In this document: positions 23,178 through 31,526 of the stretch, piece by piece | How positions within the stretch are numbered: position 1 is the stretch's first letter | How the letters are laid out: each line of letters starts with the position of its first letter | DNA from: Arthrobacter_J sp038199985 | Lineage (GTDB): Bacteria > Actinomycetota > Actinomycetes > Actinomycetales > Micrococcaceae | Reading direction: 5' to 3' | Assembly (NCBI GenBank): GCA_038199985.1 | Contig: JBBPYK010000040.1 | Location: 1 to 33,847 of the forward strand | Length of the DNA stretch: 33,847 bases | The notes under the pieces: generated by a model | Told to the model about the DNA's origin: nothing | Databases searched by the model: none | The model's input: only the letters and a program-made list of their open reading frames with translations | Program-made: the position numbers and the translations under genes

Positions 23178-24215
23178 ATGAGTCAAAGCTATCAACCGGA
23201 CACTGCCACCAGCGACGGGGAAGCCATCGTTCCCACGCAAGGAAATCCTGAACCTCCGAAAGTCGACTGGGCGCTTCCTACTAACGCACGCGGATTCAAA
23301 GCCCGACGGACAGGGCATTGCTGTCTCTGCGGTTCTTCGATCACTCTAGGCGACGTAATCTGGGCAAATGTGGTTGGAGGTTACGCCTGCGGTCCCTGTA
23401 AATCCGCCGCCAGTCCGACTTGGGGTGGCGTCCTCCGGAAAGCACTTAATCGCGTGCGCGAGAAGAGACACCTCGCTCTGACGCGAGAAGATCTCATCGC
23501 CATCCAAGAGGCCCTCGACCAGCTTGGGACCCTCACTGCGGAACGCAAAGGTGATCAGGGCGACTGGTCTCTGCACAGGGGTCAAAGTGTTTACGGCCAA
23601 GATTTGATGGCCGCAGCGCAGGCGGACGAGCCAGCCCGGACCTATGGCCTGGTTCTTGACGCCCTTGAATACCGTTTCAGTCCCAACTTTAGGACGGATA
23701 TGTTTCTTCGCCTCGCCAGATTCATTGAAGACCCCAAATCGACGGACGGCTACTGGACCGAGCTCTTCAGCCGACGTCGGATGAGACCGATGGTGACCGA
23801 CCTTGACCTCCCGGATCCTGAATTGGGCTGGGAGTCCCCTTATGACGAAGTCCTCGACACTCTGATGATCCAACGGGGGTGGCATTCCCGGGCGAGCGAT
23901 CAACCGGACGATCTCTATTTCGACGTTTGGACGTATGGGCCGGTCGTCAGGATCCGAAACCTCCCCTTTCCAAGACTAATGGGGCTGGAATCGTCGCTCA
24001 CACGCATTCAGTGCATGGGCGACGGGACTTACGAACTTCAGTTGTCGAATGGGCCGGAGCAAATATTTGCGTCACGGCCGTGTTTGCTCCGAGTGCTACA
24101 CGTAATCGAGCAACGGTCTTGGGTACCTACGGATCACGACTTGTACAGAACCAGCAGTGCGCCGGCCACAGAGGCGAGATACGGGTTATACGAGTACGTT
24201 CCCGACGGTGCGTGA
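23178..24215 (+). CDS. Protein with N-terminal CxxC zinc-ribbon-like motif, unknown function
   Basis: The product has 345 residues. After a disordered first 30 residues, two CxxC pairs (C48/C51 in CCLCGSSI and C71/C74 in YACGPCKS) make a short zinc ribbon. Such ribbons are common at the ends of DNA-processing or RNA-interacting proteins. The rest consists of a helical middle (LALTREDLIAIQEALDQLGT), then a domain with FRTDMFLRLARFIEDP, and a region with IQCMGDGTYELQLSNGPEQI. I cannot place it in a family. There is no ribosome-binding site; a TAATGT box 6 bases upstream of the ATG suggests a leaderless mRNA. A 164-aa gene follows after 44 bases and is probably co-transcribed. Confidence 0.65.
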   Translation: MSQSYQPDTATSDGEAIVPTQGNPEPPKVDWALPTNARGFKARRTGHCCLCGSSITLGDVIWANVVGGYACGPCKSAASPTWGGVLRKALNRVREKRHLALTREDLIAIQEALDQLGTLTAERKGDQGDWSLHRGQSVYGQDLMAAAQADEPARTYGLVLDALEYRFSPNFRTDMFLRLARFIEDPKSTDGYWTELFSRRRMRPMVTDLDLPDPELGWESPYDEVLDTLMIQRGWHSRASDQPDDLYFDVWTYGPVVRIRNLPFPRLMGLESSLTRIQCMGDGTYELQLSNGPEQIFASRPCLLRVLHVIEQRSWVPTDHDLYRTSSAPATEARYGLYEYVPDGA

Positions 24216-24259
24216 GATCGGCGTGGATTCGGGTAATCCTGAAGAAGAGAGAATAAACC

Positions 24260-24754
24260 ATGAACAAATTTCCGCTCACAGAGCAGTCACCTGCCGGAAC
24301 GTACTACGTGGTCACCCACAGCCGGTCCGTGTACAAGATCGTCCTCGATCCGGACCGCCAGCCGCAGATCATCCGCTATCGTGCCGGCGGCAACATAAGC
24401 CTGCATGACGGTGAATCTCTCAGCGGCATCAGCGCCTTCCGCTTCGATGCCGTCACAGGCGAAGGCATCGTCTTCTGGTGGAAGGACCCCCCGGAAGACC
24501 GGGACGATCCCGAAGGCCCCTACGCTGGTTCCAGCCGACACACCTCCCTCGTCTACCTGATCCTGGAGGACGCGACTCAGCAGGCATCGATTGCCCCTAT
24601 AGCACCGTCGTCCGAATGGCCCGAAGACGTCATCCAGCGGATCAAGGACGAGGACGCAGGCTCGCTGCTTGACCGAATCAGGCTTGGGCTTTCGGGCGCC
24701 GACGACGAGACTTTCGCAGCCTTCGTCAACACTATTATTGCTAGTCAAGTATGA
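24260..24754 (+). CDS. Unknown soluble protein, likely partner of the zinc-ribbon-like protein
   Basis: The product has 164 residues. A beta-rich first half (GTYYVVTHSRSVYKIVLDPD, RYRAGGNISLHDGESLSGIS, GEGIVFWWKD) is followed by an acidic loop, a strand TSLVYLILED and a C-terminal helical part (WPEDVIQRIKDEDAGSLLDR). The sequence starts 44 bases after the preceding gene, with AAGAGAGAA as a weak ribosome-binding site. I do not recognise the family. Confidence 0.65.
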   Translation: MNKFPLTEQSPAGTYYVVTHSRSVYKIVLDPDRQPQIIRYRAGGNISLHDGESLSGISAFRFDAVTGEGIVFWWKDPPEDRDDPEGPYAGSSRHTSLVYLILEDATQQASIAPIAPSSEWPEDVIQRIKDEDAGSLLDRIRLGLSGADDETFAAFVNTIIASQV

Positions 24755-25114
24755 ATGGAACTTGAATCGAAGATTTGACCAGATGAGCCGTGCCGAGAAT
24801 CATGCCAGCGTTTTGTCGGTGGTGTTATCGGGTAGCGGGCCCCCGTTTCTTAGAGGTTACGAACAGCGTCTGTCTATTCGATGGCTGTGGAGCGGCGGTC
24901 GTCAGAGCATCCTACGACGCAAGGTGAGCCGGGATTACCCCGTGTACCTGGACAATTCGTCCCAATAAGCTTTCGGCAGGCAGCAAGCGGCTTTCGCGAA
25001 TTGCAATTTTTATCGCCCAGAAGATCTGCGGCCCGGACAGCATCCCGATCTCATGGCCTCGTAGAGGGGCAGGAAACCCGTTTAGATGCAGTACCGCCCC
25101 ACCAGGCGTTGCGA
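24755..25114. other. Intergenic, no gene supported
   Basis: There are frames of up to 90 codons, but none with a convincing start or recognisable content. This is where the toxin partner of the minus-strand antitoxin at 25115-25495 would be expected. A minus-strand segment near 25020-25110 (RGHEIGMLSG) is only vaguely like a RES tail, so I do not call it. Confidence 0.4.
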
Positions 25115-25495
25115 TTACGCAGCGTAGCTGTCATCAGCGAAGGCCTCGGCAGCGCCGATGACTTCGCGAGTTCGCTGCTGCTGGATGAAGAGAACGGGCA
25201 GTTCCTCATCCAAGCGCGGGTTTGCACCCATCAGCCACGCCAAAGCGACGTTATTGCCCTCAGTCATTTCGAGCGTTCTCCACACCCTGTACCCGAGGCG
25301 CAAACGAGCAACAACTTCGGGGCGGGGTTCCGGGCCGTCAGGCTTCGCCCACTTGAACGGAGAAGTCCGGTCTTTCACCCCGGCCATGGTCTGCACGACC
25401 GTGGCGCCCACGTTCTCGTTAAGCTCACGCACCAGGTCGTGAATATTCATCCTGGTCGCATCGAAGTGGATCCCGTTTCGAATTGTTGCTTCCAT
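25115..25495 (-). CDS. Xre/MbcA/ParS-like (DUF2384) antitoxin, orphan
   Basis: The product has 126 residues and is homologous to the antitoxin at 14665: LVRELNENVGATVVQTMAGV aligns with LVSQLREMLGVRLVAYIGGV, and LMGANPRLDEELPVLFIQQQ with FKGINPALDDDAPAHVLRE. VIGAAEAFADDSY aligns with VITAAKSFAYVG. Its frame is intact. No RES toxin gene follows within 350 bases. A possible promoter is TTGATA plus TTACAG about 45-70 bases upstream. It may bind a RES toxin elsewhere, for example the one at 15060. Confidence 0.75.
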   Translation of the reverse strand: MEATIRNGIHFDATRMNIHDLVRELNENVGATVVQTMAGVKDRTSPFKWAKPDGPEPRPEVVARLRLGYRVWRTLEMTEGNNVALAWLMGANPRLDEELPVLFIQQQRTREVIGAAEAFADDSYAA

Positions 25496-26341
25496 ACGCT
25501 CATGCTCTCAGATCTGTCAGTCTCAGGCAACCAGAAAGCGACTGTAAAGCAACAATTTTACGATTATCAATTTAGTCCTACCCTCCTGAGGGTTAAAACC
25601 GCTGTCTCATGGGGCCAGCGAATGCGGACCGTGTGAATAGTTGCCACTACGAGGGGTGAGATAAACGGGCAGACCCGGCGTCCTCATCGTCTTCGTTTGG
25701 CTAGCACTCTTTATTGGAAATGATTGGCACAATCCGTGCTGAACATAATTTTCACCGATCTGCTCGTAAACGAGCTTCGGGATTGTTCCTGACCATGTAC
25801 CCGGAGCCACTAGAGTCCGTGACGTGACCAAGGCACGGACCGCTCCCGTCCACAGCGAAGCGCAAGGTTCGCCATGAAATAGCTGCCGTGGACCAAAGGG
25901 CGCACAATGACCACGGTGGGGCCGAGCGCTGGACCGGGCGCGTCCACCGCAGCGGAAATTGCCTCTTTCGAACCGGAGACGCTCCAGCGGCCCCATTTTG
26001 TCCACTGCAGGGGCAGGGGATGACCACATAACGACCACAAATTGTCCAGATAATGGACACTGGAAGGCTGGAATGATGAGGAAAACGAAGGTCAGAAGGG
26101 TCGCAGGATTACCTCCAACGGAACGCACAATGCAGTTATGAAGTTCCATACCAAATCTCTCCATGCACGCGTACGTATAGGGACTTTAGTTACTGGACTG
26201 CACAACTGCATAGACAACATGGAACAGACCGCTGACAACTACCCAGAAGGGATTTGATGCCATCCGCCCTGAGCTTGTGCGATTGTCAGCTTGGCGCTTT
26301 CTCTTGAGCAGGGAAGAGGTGTCCCTCTTACCAAGAGGCCC
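25496..26341. other. Long intergenic region with several small inverted repeats
   Basis: No gene is supported in 846 bases, although minus-strand frames of 76-185 codons exist; none has a recognisable domain or a ribosome-binding site. Inverted repeats include ACCCTC/GAGGGT (25580-25593), TGTCCA/TGGACA (26043-26059) and GCTGACAA/TTGTCAGC (26231-26290). The left edge carries the promoter of the antitoxin at 25495; the right edge is downstream of the relaxase gene. Confidence 0.45.
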
Positions 26342-28258
26342 CTATTCGTCGAACTCGCGGTCATCCTCGTTATGGGCAGGCTCGTCTTCGTCCTGCAATC
26401 CCCAACGTCGTAAAGAATCGCGGCGCATGCGCTCCGTGCGGGCTGCCGCGGCGTGCGGATTCTCCTCATCCACCTGTTGCCGAGCAGCGCGGATTCGCAC
26501 TGGCATCCCAGTGTGCTGCGACTGCCTTTCCTCAACAGAACTATCCTCCAGCAGGCCTCGGGTGAGCTTCTGAGACGATTGCATCTCGTTCTCGTCCTCT
26601 GACATGGAAATGACTTCCTCGGCGTGCAGGGAGGCTTGAGTGGCTTTCTTCCGCTCCCGGTACCGCATTCGCTGCTCGTCGGAGGAGAGGGACTCCCAGA
26701 AGCTTCTCGCATCGCTGATTTCTCGCGGTTCAATTCCGGCCCTGTGCATCGCCGCGCTGTCAGCCCTGTAGATGCCGTACTGCACGAGGGCCTCGTCTAC
26801 GATCAGCAGGTCCAGCAGCTCGGAATACAGAGCCTTCTGAGCCGGTTCGGCAACTGCAGATTCCGGCTGATGCGGCCATGACGCGGCCGCGGTGGGGCCC
26901 TCGCCAGACGTACCCGGTCCGCGCTCTTCCATGTTGTCTGTCAAAGTTTCTGCCTGGGTCCCACTTGCATCGGCGAGTCGGTTCCACAGTTGCATCACCC
27001 GCAATCGTGCATCATGGGCTTCCGGAAGCCTGTCCAAGATGTCACCGAACCCGACCCCGTTGTCGTGGCCCCTTGCGGCGATCCAACGGTACAGCTCCTC
27101 CTCCGCGGTACGCAGCCCGCGCTCTTCTCGAGCCATCCGCGCCATGTCCTCATATGCGGCCGCCAGCTCCTCCCCCGTGGACTGTGCCGCCGGACGCGGA
27201 ACTCCTGCCTTCACGAACTCAGGACGGTGTTCCCTCGGGCGGCCGTTCGCCTTCGCAGAGAGCTGCCCGAGCGCACTTGCGTGCTCGTAGTGCTCGCCCA
27301 GAGTCTTCGCGCGAACCGGGGTCGCCATTCCGGACAATTGATAGCTCAGCCGTGGCACCTTCGGGGACTTACCGCGCCTCCAGCCGGGCTCAGTGACGGT
27401 GACGCCGTGATCGGCCATGACGGACTTCCAGGTGTCGAGATCTACCGCCCGCGGGTGGTCCATCGCGGCTACGAAGGCCTGCCTGATCTGGTCCTGGTTC
27501 GAAAGCGCGCCCTCCGCGGCCATTCGTCGATCTCGCTGGTTACGCTTCTCCTTCTTCCTCTCAGCCACTGACGGTAGGCGCTGCGGTACGAGGTCATACT
27601 CGCGGCCGTGCTCGGCGAGGAACCGGTCGGCCCTCTCACGCATCTTGTCGATATCGGTGAGGTCACCGGCGAGTTTCCGGCCGGCCCTGTAGAGCTTTCC
27701 ATCGACTTCCATGTCTTGATACAACGTGGCGTTCCGCGTCGCGTGCACATGGAAGTTGCCTCCCTTGCCTTCAGCCTGCCCGACGAACGTGGCCTGCTCT
27801 CCCGGATACAGGTTTGCATGCCTCGCGACGACGTACTCAAATGCTTTCGCGACCTGCTCGGAGTCCTCGGGGTTCACCTCGTCGAGACCGAATGAGGTGA
27901 TCAGATGGCGCGCCTCAGACTGCCGGACAACTTCACCTTCGTGGCGAACGTGCGTCGCAGCTTCGCCAGTCTTCGCAACGGCCCAGTATCTGCGCCCGTT
28001 CGGCCGCGTGCGCCTCACATGCGTGGCAGCCTCACCCAGTTCGGGCAAAGTGTACGTGGCGGGCGACTTACGCTTGGCCCCTTGTGTGCCATACCTCCGT
28101 CGCGTCGCTGCGAATTCGCGCTCCGCTGTCCCCGGGCGGCAATTCTGGCCAGCAATGTGAAGCACCCGATCCTTGGCAGTCTGGCCGGGCTTGGGCTTCA
28201 CCGTGTAGCGGAGTAGACGTGAAGCCACGGTCGTGGTTCCTGCGTACTCGACGGGCAT
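26342..28258 (-). CDS. Relaxase (MobA/VirD2-like)
   Basis: The product has 638 residues from ATG 28258, with AGGAGG 7 bases upstream; the ATG overlaps the mobC stop by one base (TGATG). The relaxase domain covers about 1-200: Tyr18 in RLLRYTVKP is the likely nicking tyrosine, and the metal site is NFHVHATRNA (168-177) with H170, H172 and N176, the 3H-like motif III. The octapeptide GEAATHVR is repeated at 75-82 and 99-106. A long helical C-terminus follows with Glu/Arg-rich stretches and no helicase motifs. Relaxases nick oriT and lead the strand into a recipient through a conjugation channel supplied in trans; no transfer-channel genes lie in the window. Confidence 0.88.
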   Translation of the reverse strand: MPVEYAGTTTVASRLLRYTVKPKPGQTAKDRVLHIAGQNCRPGTAEREFAATRRRYGTQGAKRKSPATYTLPELGEAATHVRRTRPNGRRYWAVAKTGEAATHVRHEGEVVRQSEARHLITSFGLDEVNPEDSEQVAKAFEYVVARHANLYPGEQATFVGQAEGKGGNFHVHATRNATLYQDMEVDGKLYRAGRKLAGDLTDIDKMRERADRFLAEHGREYDLVPQRLPSVAERKKEKRNQRDRRMAAEGALSNQDQIRQAFVAAMDHPRAVDLDTWKSVMADHGVTVTEPGWRRGKSPKVPRLSYQLSGMATPVRAKTLGEHYEHASALGQLSAKANGRPREHRPEFVKAGVPRPAAQSTGEELAAAYEDMARMAREERGLRTAEEELYRWIAARGHDNGVGFGDILDRLPEAHDARLRVMQLWNRLADASGTQAETLTDNMEERGPGTSGEGPTAAASWPHQPESAVAEPAQKALYSELLDLLIVDEALVQYGIYRADSAAMHRAGIEPREISDARSFWESLSSDEQRMRYRERKKATQASLHAEEVISMSEDENEMQSSQKLTRGLLEDSSVEERQSQHTGMPVRIRAARQQVDEENPHAAAARTERMRRDSLRRWGLQDEDEPAHNEDDREFDE

Positions 28259-28860
28259 CAGAACACCTCCTGGAGCTTCGTAACGACCGTTGCATCTCGC
28301 TTCGCGTCGCACTCCATGACCAAAGCGATCCGATCGAGCGCTCGCTCCACACCACGAAGCGCGTCTGCATCCACAAGGCCACCGGAGTTCGCGACCTTGA
28401 CGATCTGGTTCCAGTTGTTTCCGATCTTCTGGAACAAGAACGCCTGCCTTGAGTAGCGTTCGGTGACCTCGTGCAACGTGTTGCGGACATCGGTGAGCAC
28501 ACTTTCATCAGCTTTGACCACGACCGGTCTGCGGACCGCAAGTCGCTGCGATAAGGACTTTTGCGCAGCATTGATCGACGTCGCGTCAGACAAGGCCTCC
28601 GCGACGATTTGCACCGCCTGACGCACGCCATCAGATCTGCTGCCACCAAGTAGCCGCTGCACCTCGGTGAGCGCGGCGATCCCGTCACGGTGCATCCGCA
28701 CCGTGACGACCTCGCTTGCGCCCGGGCTCGACGTGCTGCGCACCTCGGCCCTCTCGCCGCCGCCAGAGCGACGGCTCACTGGCGGAAGCTCGGCATCCTC
28801 CACTGACGCTACGGACACCGCGCTGGTCGGGCGTCCACTGTTCGCTCGTTCCTCGCTCAC
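28258..28860 (-). CDS. MobC-like relaxosome accessory protein
   Basis: The product has 200 residues. The start is GTG 28860, with GGAGG 6 bases upstream; an in-frame TTG at 28872 would overlap that ribosome-binding site. The middle contains a ribbon-helix-helix-like part (EVVTVRMHRDGIAALTEVQR, LLGGSRSDGVRQAVQIV). The C-terminus has FLFQKIGNNWNQIVKVANSG, the IGNNxNQ motif of MobC proteins, which bind oriT and help the relaxase melt and nick it. The first 45 residues are disordered. It is coupled to the relaxase gene (TGATG). Confidence 0.85.
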   Translation of the reverse strand: MSEERANSGRPTSAVSVASVEDAELPPVSRRSGGGERAEVRSTSSPGASEVVTVRMHRDGIAALTEVQRLLGGSRSDGVRQAVQIVAEALSDATSINAAQKSLSQRLAVRRPVVVKADESVLTDVRNTLHEVTERYSRQAFLFQKIGNNWNQIVKVANSGGLVDADALRGVERALDRIALVMECDAKRDATVVTKLQEVF

Positions 28861-28876
28861 TGAGCCCTCCAAGTCC

Positions 28877-28932
28877 GCTGGTACCTATAGATCTGAGCCA
28901 TGGGCCTAGCGCTGGTATCCATAGATACCAGC
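28877..28932 (-). promoter_or_regulatory. Repeated palindromic site upstream of mobC
   Basis: GCTGGTATC and GATACCAGC (28911-28919, 28924-28932) are perfect 9-bp arms around CATA. A near copy of the same site (GCTGGTACCTATAGATC, 28877-28893) lies 34 bp away, nearer to mobC. A ribbon-helix-helix protein such as MobC could bind both to control the operon or organise oriT. Confidence 0.55.
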
Positions 28933-28946
28933 GAACTGGCAAGCAA

Positions 28947-28990
28947 CCCGACCGTATACGTTCGTCGCTTCGCTCGAACGCACGGTCGGG
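28947..28990 (-). other. Candidate oriT hairpin
   Basis: Outer arms CCCGACCGT (28947-28955) and ACGGTCGGG (28982-28990) enclose inner arms CGTTCG (28959-28964) and CGAACG (28975-28980). The nested, nearly continuous stem directly upstream of mobC-relaxase is what MOBP-type origins of transfer look like. The nick site itself cannot be assigned from the sequence alone. Confidence 0.5.
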
Positions 28991-29140
28991 CCGGACAGGA
29001 ATCGTCGCTGTCGCTCCTCACCCCGTCCTTTGCTTGCGAGGAGAGGGCTGAGCCCCCTCCTTCGATCCACCCCCGGGTACGAGGCCACCCCGCCTCGCCA
29101 GACAACCGGCACAAGCTGCCAAGGGAGACGACCCGCTGCA

Positions 29141-29482
29141 CTAGCGCAGCCCCTGAGCCTCTGCACCTAACCGATGGCCGAGTAGCGAACGTAGCTCACT
29201 CAGCCGATCGGCTTCGTCAAGGTCGCCGTCGATCACCTCAACCGCGAATTCGCGATACAAGTCTTCGATTAGTCGATCGCGATTCTTCGCTCGCCGCGCC
29301 AGAAGCTTTTCCTTCAACGACTTGGCGCGCGCCTCAACCTCCGCGTATAGCTCCTTCTCGGTCTTCGGCCGTCGACGCGTTGCAGATACGGACGAAGCCC
29401 TCATGGGCGACTTCAGAGTAGCTGTATTGACTGACGCTGAGTGCTCCGTCAGCGTCATTCGATCCTCGTAGCGTTCACTCAT
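29141..29482 (-). CDS. Small charged helical protein in mobilization region
   Basis: The product has 113 residues from ATG 29482; GAGG lies 8 bases upstream. It is highly charged, with a basic helix KTEKELYAEVEARAKSLKEK, LLARRAKNRDRLIEDLYREF, and an acidic end EVIDGDLDEADRLSELRSLL. A coiled coil or DNA-binding scaffold is likely. Between primase and mobC, such proteins may assist the relaxosome, but no family is recognised. Confidence 0.7.
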   Translation of the reverse strand: MSERYEDRMTLTEHSASVNTATLKSPMRASSVSATRRRPKTEKELYAEVEARAKSLKEKLLARRAKNRDRLIEDLYREFAVEVIDGDLDEADRLSELRSLLGHRLGAEAQGLR

Positions 29483-29605
29483 CGTGTGATCCTCACTTTC
29501 CTGACTTTGTGGATGGGCTGTGGTTATGTAGAACGATTCGCTAAAGCTTGATGGGCGGAGCACGGGCCATGCATTCCGTCCATCCAAGTTGGTCAGCCAC
29601 GTCAG

Positions 29606-31237
29606 TCAGCCGACCCACGTTCGGTCTGCAGGATCCGAGTCTGGAACATCCCACATACTGGTGTCCTGGGTGGACGGCCCCACGCTTGCGAGGCCGCTGC
29701 TAACCGAACTAGTCGACGTGTCCGTAGCCGGCCCTGAGGTAGACGTGTCAGGAACAGGGGACGAAGGGATCATCACAACGCTGCCCCTACCTTCTAGCTC
29801 GAGGCCCTCACGCACCATTCCGCGACTCTTCTTCACTGCGACGAGCTCGAGCTTGTCGAGCGCTCGTCCGAAGTCGGTTCGTCCCAGTCGGTGCTCACGG
29901 AAAATCCCCTCGGCGATCGCCCACTCCCCGTACGCATCATGAAGTTCTTTGGTTGTGGAGCCGCCGTGGACTGGGGTATCCGTGCACATCGCCTCCATGA
30001 AACGCGAAACGTTGTCCTGATCAGCTGCGTAATTGCGCGTGGCCAGCTTCACCGCATCGGGTTCGCCGAGACCCTTGTACTTCCAGTAGTCGGCCAGGCC
30101 TTGCGCCGCCCAGGTCAGAATGCCGTCGGCTTCCTCCTCCAGCTTGACCTTGAGCTGGCTGTCGCGCTCATTCTCCGGGATGTAAACACCAAACGGGACC
30201 ACCCGGACGCGCTCAAACACCGCCGGATCGTTGGCCGGGAGTGTAGGAAGGTGGTTCGTCACAAGCAGGATGAGCCAAGACGCAAGGAAGGTGATGGGGT
30301 CCCCGTAGAGCTTCCGAGCGGTCACCGGATCGCCGCCCGTCAGGCTCTTCAGCAGCGCAGAGGCAATCTGCGCCATCTTCTCCGTTTCCGATAGCACTAC
30401 GAAGCGGGCGCCGCGCAGGTCGAACAGCGCGGGGCTTGCCCCGTTCGCATTGGCTTTGGTCTTCTCGAAGAGTGTCGACGGGGCGAAGTGCGCGTAGTCG
30501 CCGAACGCATAGCCGAGAGACTCGTAGGTGACGCCCTTGCCATTGCGGCCGATCCCGATCACGATGAGCAGAATGTGCTCAAGTTGCTTACCCACGAGGG
30601 CCAGCCCGCAGAACCTCTGAAAATATGCCCGAACCTCCGCGTCCGGCAAAATTCTTTCCAGAAAGGCTTTCCACCTCACGATGCGCGCCGACGGGTCATA
30701 TGCTCCACGGGTGACCTTAGTAAGTCGATCCGCGGGATCGTTCGGGTGCAACTCGAGCGTCTTGAGATCGAGCGAGCCGGTTGGGGTATTCAGCACATAC
30801 GGGTCGGCGTCCAGCTCGGACGCGTCTATGGCAATGCCCGGCATGCTTGCGGTAAGCGTGAGCACTCCTCTCGCGCCGCTGGCCGTCTGCGACTTCACCA
30901 GATCACTGTGAAGGTCCCTGTCACTCATAGCGTCCGCCGCCAGACGGCGAATCGTCTTCATGACCGCGTTTGTCGCCGCCTTGTCGCCTTTGTCCTCAAC
31001 CCAGCGACTGCGGACGTATTTGAACCAGCCAAGCCCGGTGACATGCATCAGCTTAAACTGGTTGTCGGCGGCCACCTCGTACGCAAGGCGCATTTGGAGA
31101 CGGTGTTTTTTTGCTTGCTGGAGCAGCCACTCGGGCTGCCAGTCGCTTTCAATTACCGCAAGAGTGCTCTCAATGCCAACGAATGTATTCGCATCCTCAG
31201 CACCCTCCCCGCTGCGACCGATTTCTGTTTCTCTCAT
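29606..31237 (-). CDS. Phage/plasmid primase-helicase (D5/P4 type)
   Basis: The product has 543 residues from ATG 31237, with GGAGGGGG ahead; the ATG shares a base with the stop of the 57-aa gene (TGATG). Residues about 10-130 form the D5_N-like part; residues 215-400 are a superfamily 3 helicase: Walker A GIGRNGKG (K234), Walker B-like RFVVLSETEK (about 278-287) and motif C LLVTNHLP with Asn328. Residues 430-500 form the winged-helix tail (STTKELHDAYGEWAIAEGIF, LGRTDFGRALDKL), the part the proteins at 8172 and 8852 resemble. A Ser/Thr/Pro-rich tail ends the protein. The N-terminal catalytic primase domain is absent. It likely unwinds DNA for replication of the excised element. Confidence 0.88.
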   Translation of the reverse strand: MRETEIGRSGEGAEDANTFVGIESTLAVIESDWQPEWLLQQAKKHRLQMRLAYEVAADNQFKLMHVTGLGWFKYVRSRWVEDKGDKAATNAVMKTIRRLAADAMSDRDLHSDLVKSQTASGARGVLTLTASMPGIAIDASELDADPYVLNTPTGSLDLKTLELHPNDPADRLTKVTRGAYDPSARIVRWKAFLERILPDAEVRAYFQRFCGLALVGKQLEHILLIVIGIGRNGKGVTYESLGYAFGDYAHFAPSTLFEKTKANANGASPALFDLRGARFVVLSETEKMAQIASALLKSLTGGDPVTARKLYGDPITFLASWLILLVTNHLPTLPANDPAVFERVRVVPFGVYIPENERDSQLKVKLEEEADGILTWAAQGLADYWKYKGLGEPDAVKLATRNYAADQDNVSRFMEAMCTDTPVHGGSTTKELHDAYGEWAIAEGIFREHRLGRTDFGRALDKLELVAVKKSRGMVREGLELEGRGSVVMIPSSPVPDTSTSGPATDTSTSSVSSGLASVGPSTQDTSMWDVPDSDPADRTWVG

Positions 31238-31410
31238 CAGAACCCACCCCCTCCCCGACGGACCGCGACATAGTGGTCGCGGTCCTCGTCGGTGACAGGC
31301 CTGATCGTCGCCGGCACCCGCTGAGCCTCGGGGTCCCACCCCCCGAGCTGGGTCATGCGAGGATTCAATCCTGCACGGTTGTTTGTCTCAGCGTCTTTGG
31401 ATAAAGTCAT
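31237..31410 (-). CDS. 57-aa ORF coupled to the primase-helicase gene
   Basis: From ATG 31410, preceded by AAAGGAA, a 57-residue frame (MTLSKDAETNNRAGLNPRMT, then VPATIRPVTDEDRDHYVAVR) ends with TGA sharing its last base with the primase ATG. The coupling and the ribosome-binding site support it as a gene. It has a basic end rich in Gly. I do not recognise it; small proteins here in related elements are replication accessory proteins. Confidence 0.65.
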   Translation of the reverse strand: MTLSKDAETNNRAGLNPRMTQLGGWDPEAQRVPATIRPVTDEDRDHYVAVRRGGGGF

Positions 31411-31471
31411 AGTCAAGTTCCTTTCGCATTAGACGAGGTGCAACTCGTCGGATGGTGCTAAATATCGTGGA

Positions 31472-31499
31472 GAACGCCCTGGCATTTGCCGGGGCGTTC
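31472..31499 (-). terminator. Hairpin between excisionase and primase operon
   Basis: Arms GAACGCCCTGGC (31472-31483) and GCCGGGGCGTTC (31488-31499) pair over 12 positions with one G-T wobble around an ATTT loop. It is preceded and followed by no gene and may end the excisionase transcript or attenuate the downstream one. There is no clear T-run on the minus strand. Confidence 0.55.
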
Positions 31500-31526
31500 T
31501 TGCATGCTTGGGCGCGCCCTTCCGAA

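Larger units (their letters stand above)
28861..29140. other. Non-coding region containing candidate oriT
   Basis: No gene is seen in these 280 bases. They hold two related repeats, a nested hairpin (both listed separately) and a further hairpin with 10 of 11 bases paired, AGGAGAGGGCT/AGCCCCCTCCT at 29039-29061, which may act as terminator for the gene to the right. The location directly before mobC and relaxase is typical for an origin of transfer. Confidence 0.55.

Noticed and set aside
25020..25110. Possible RES-toxin remnant downstream of the orphan DUF2384 antitoxin
   Set aside because: Only a few residues (RGHEIGMLSG) vaguely match the RES tail; none of the Arg, Glu or Ser motif blocks can be seen.
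25607..26164. Minus-strand frames of 76-185 codons in the gap before the relaxase gene
   Set aside because: Three overlapping frames are open in the same GC-rich stretch, none has a ribosome-binding site or recognisable motif, which fits chance openness at high GC.
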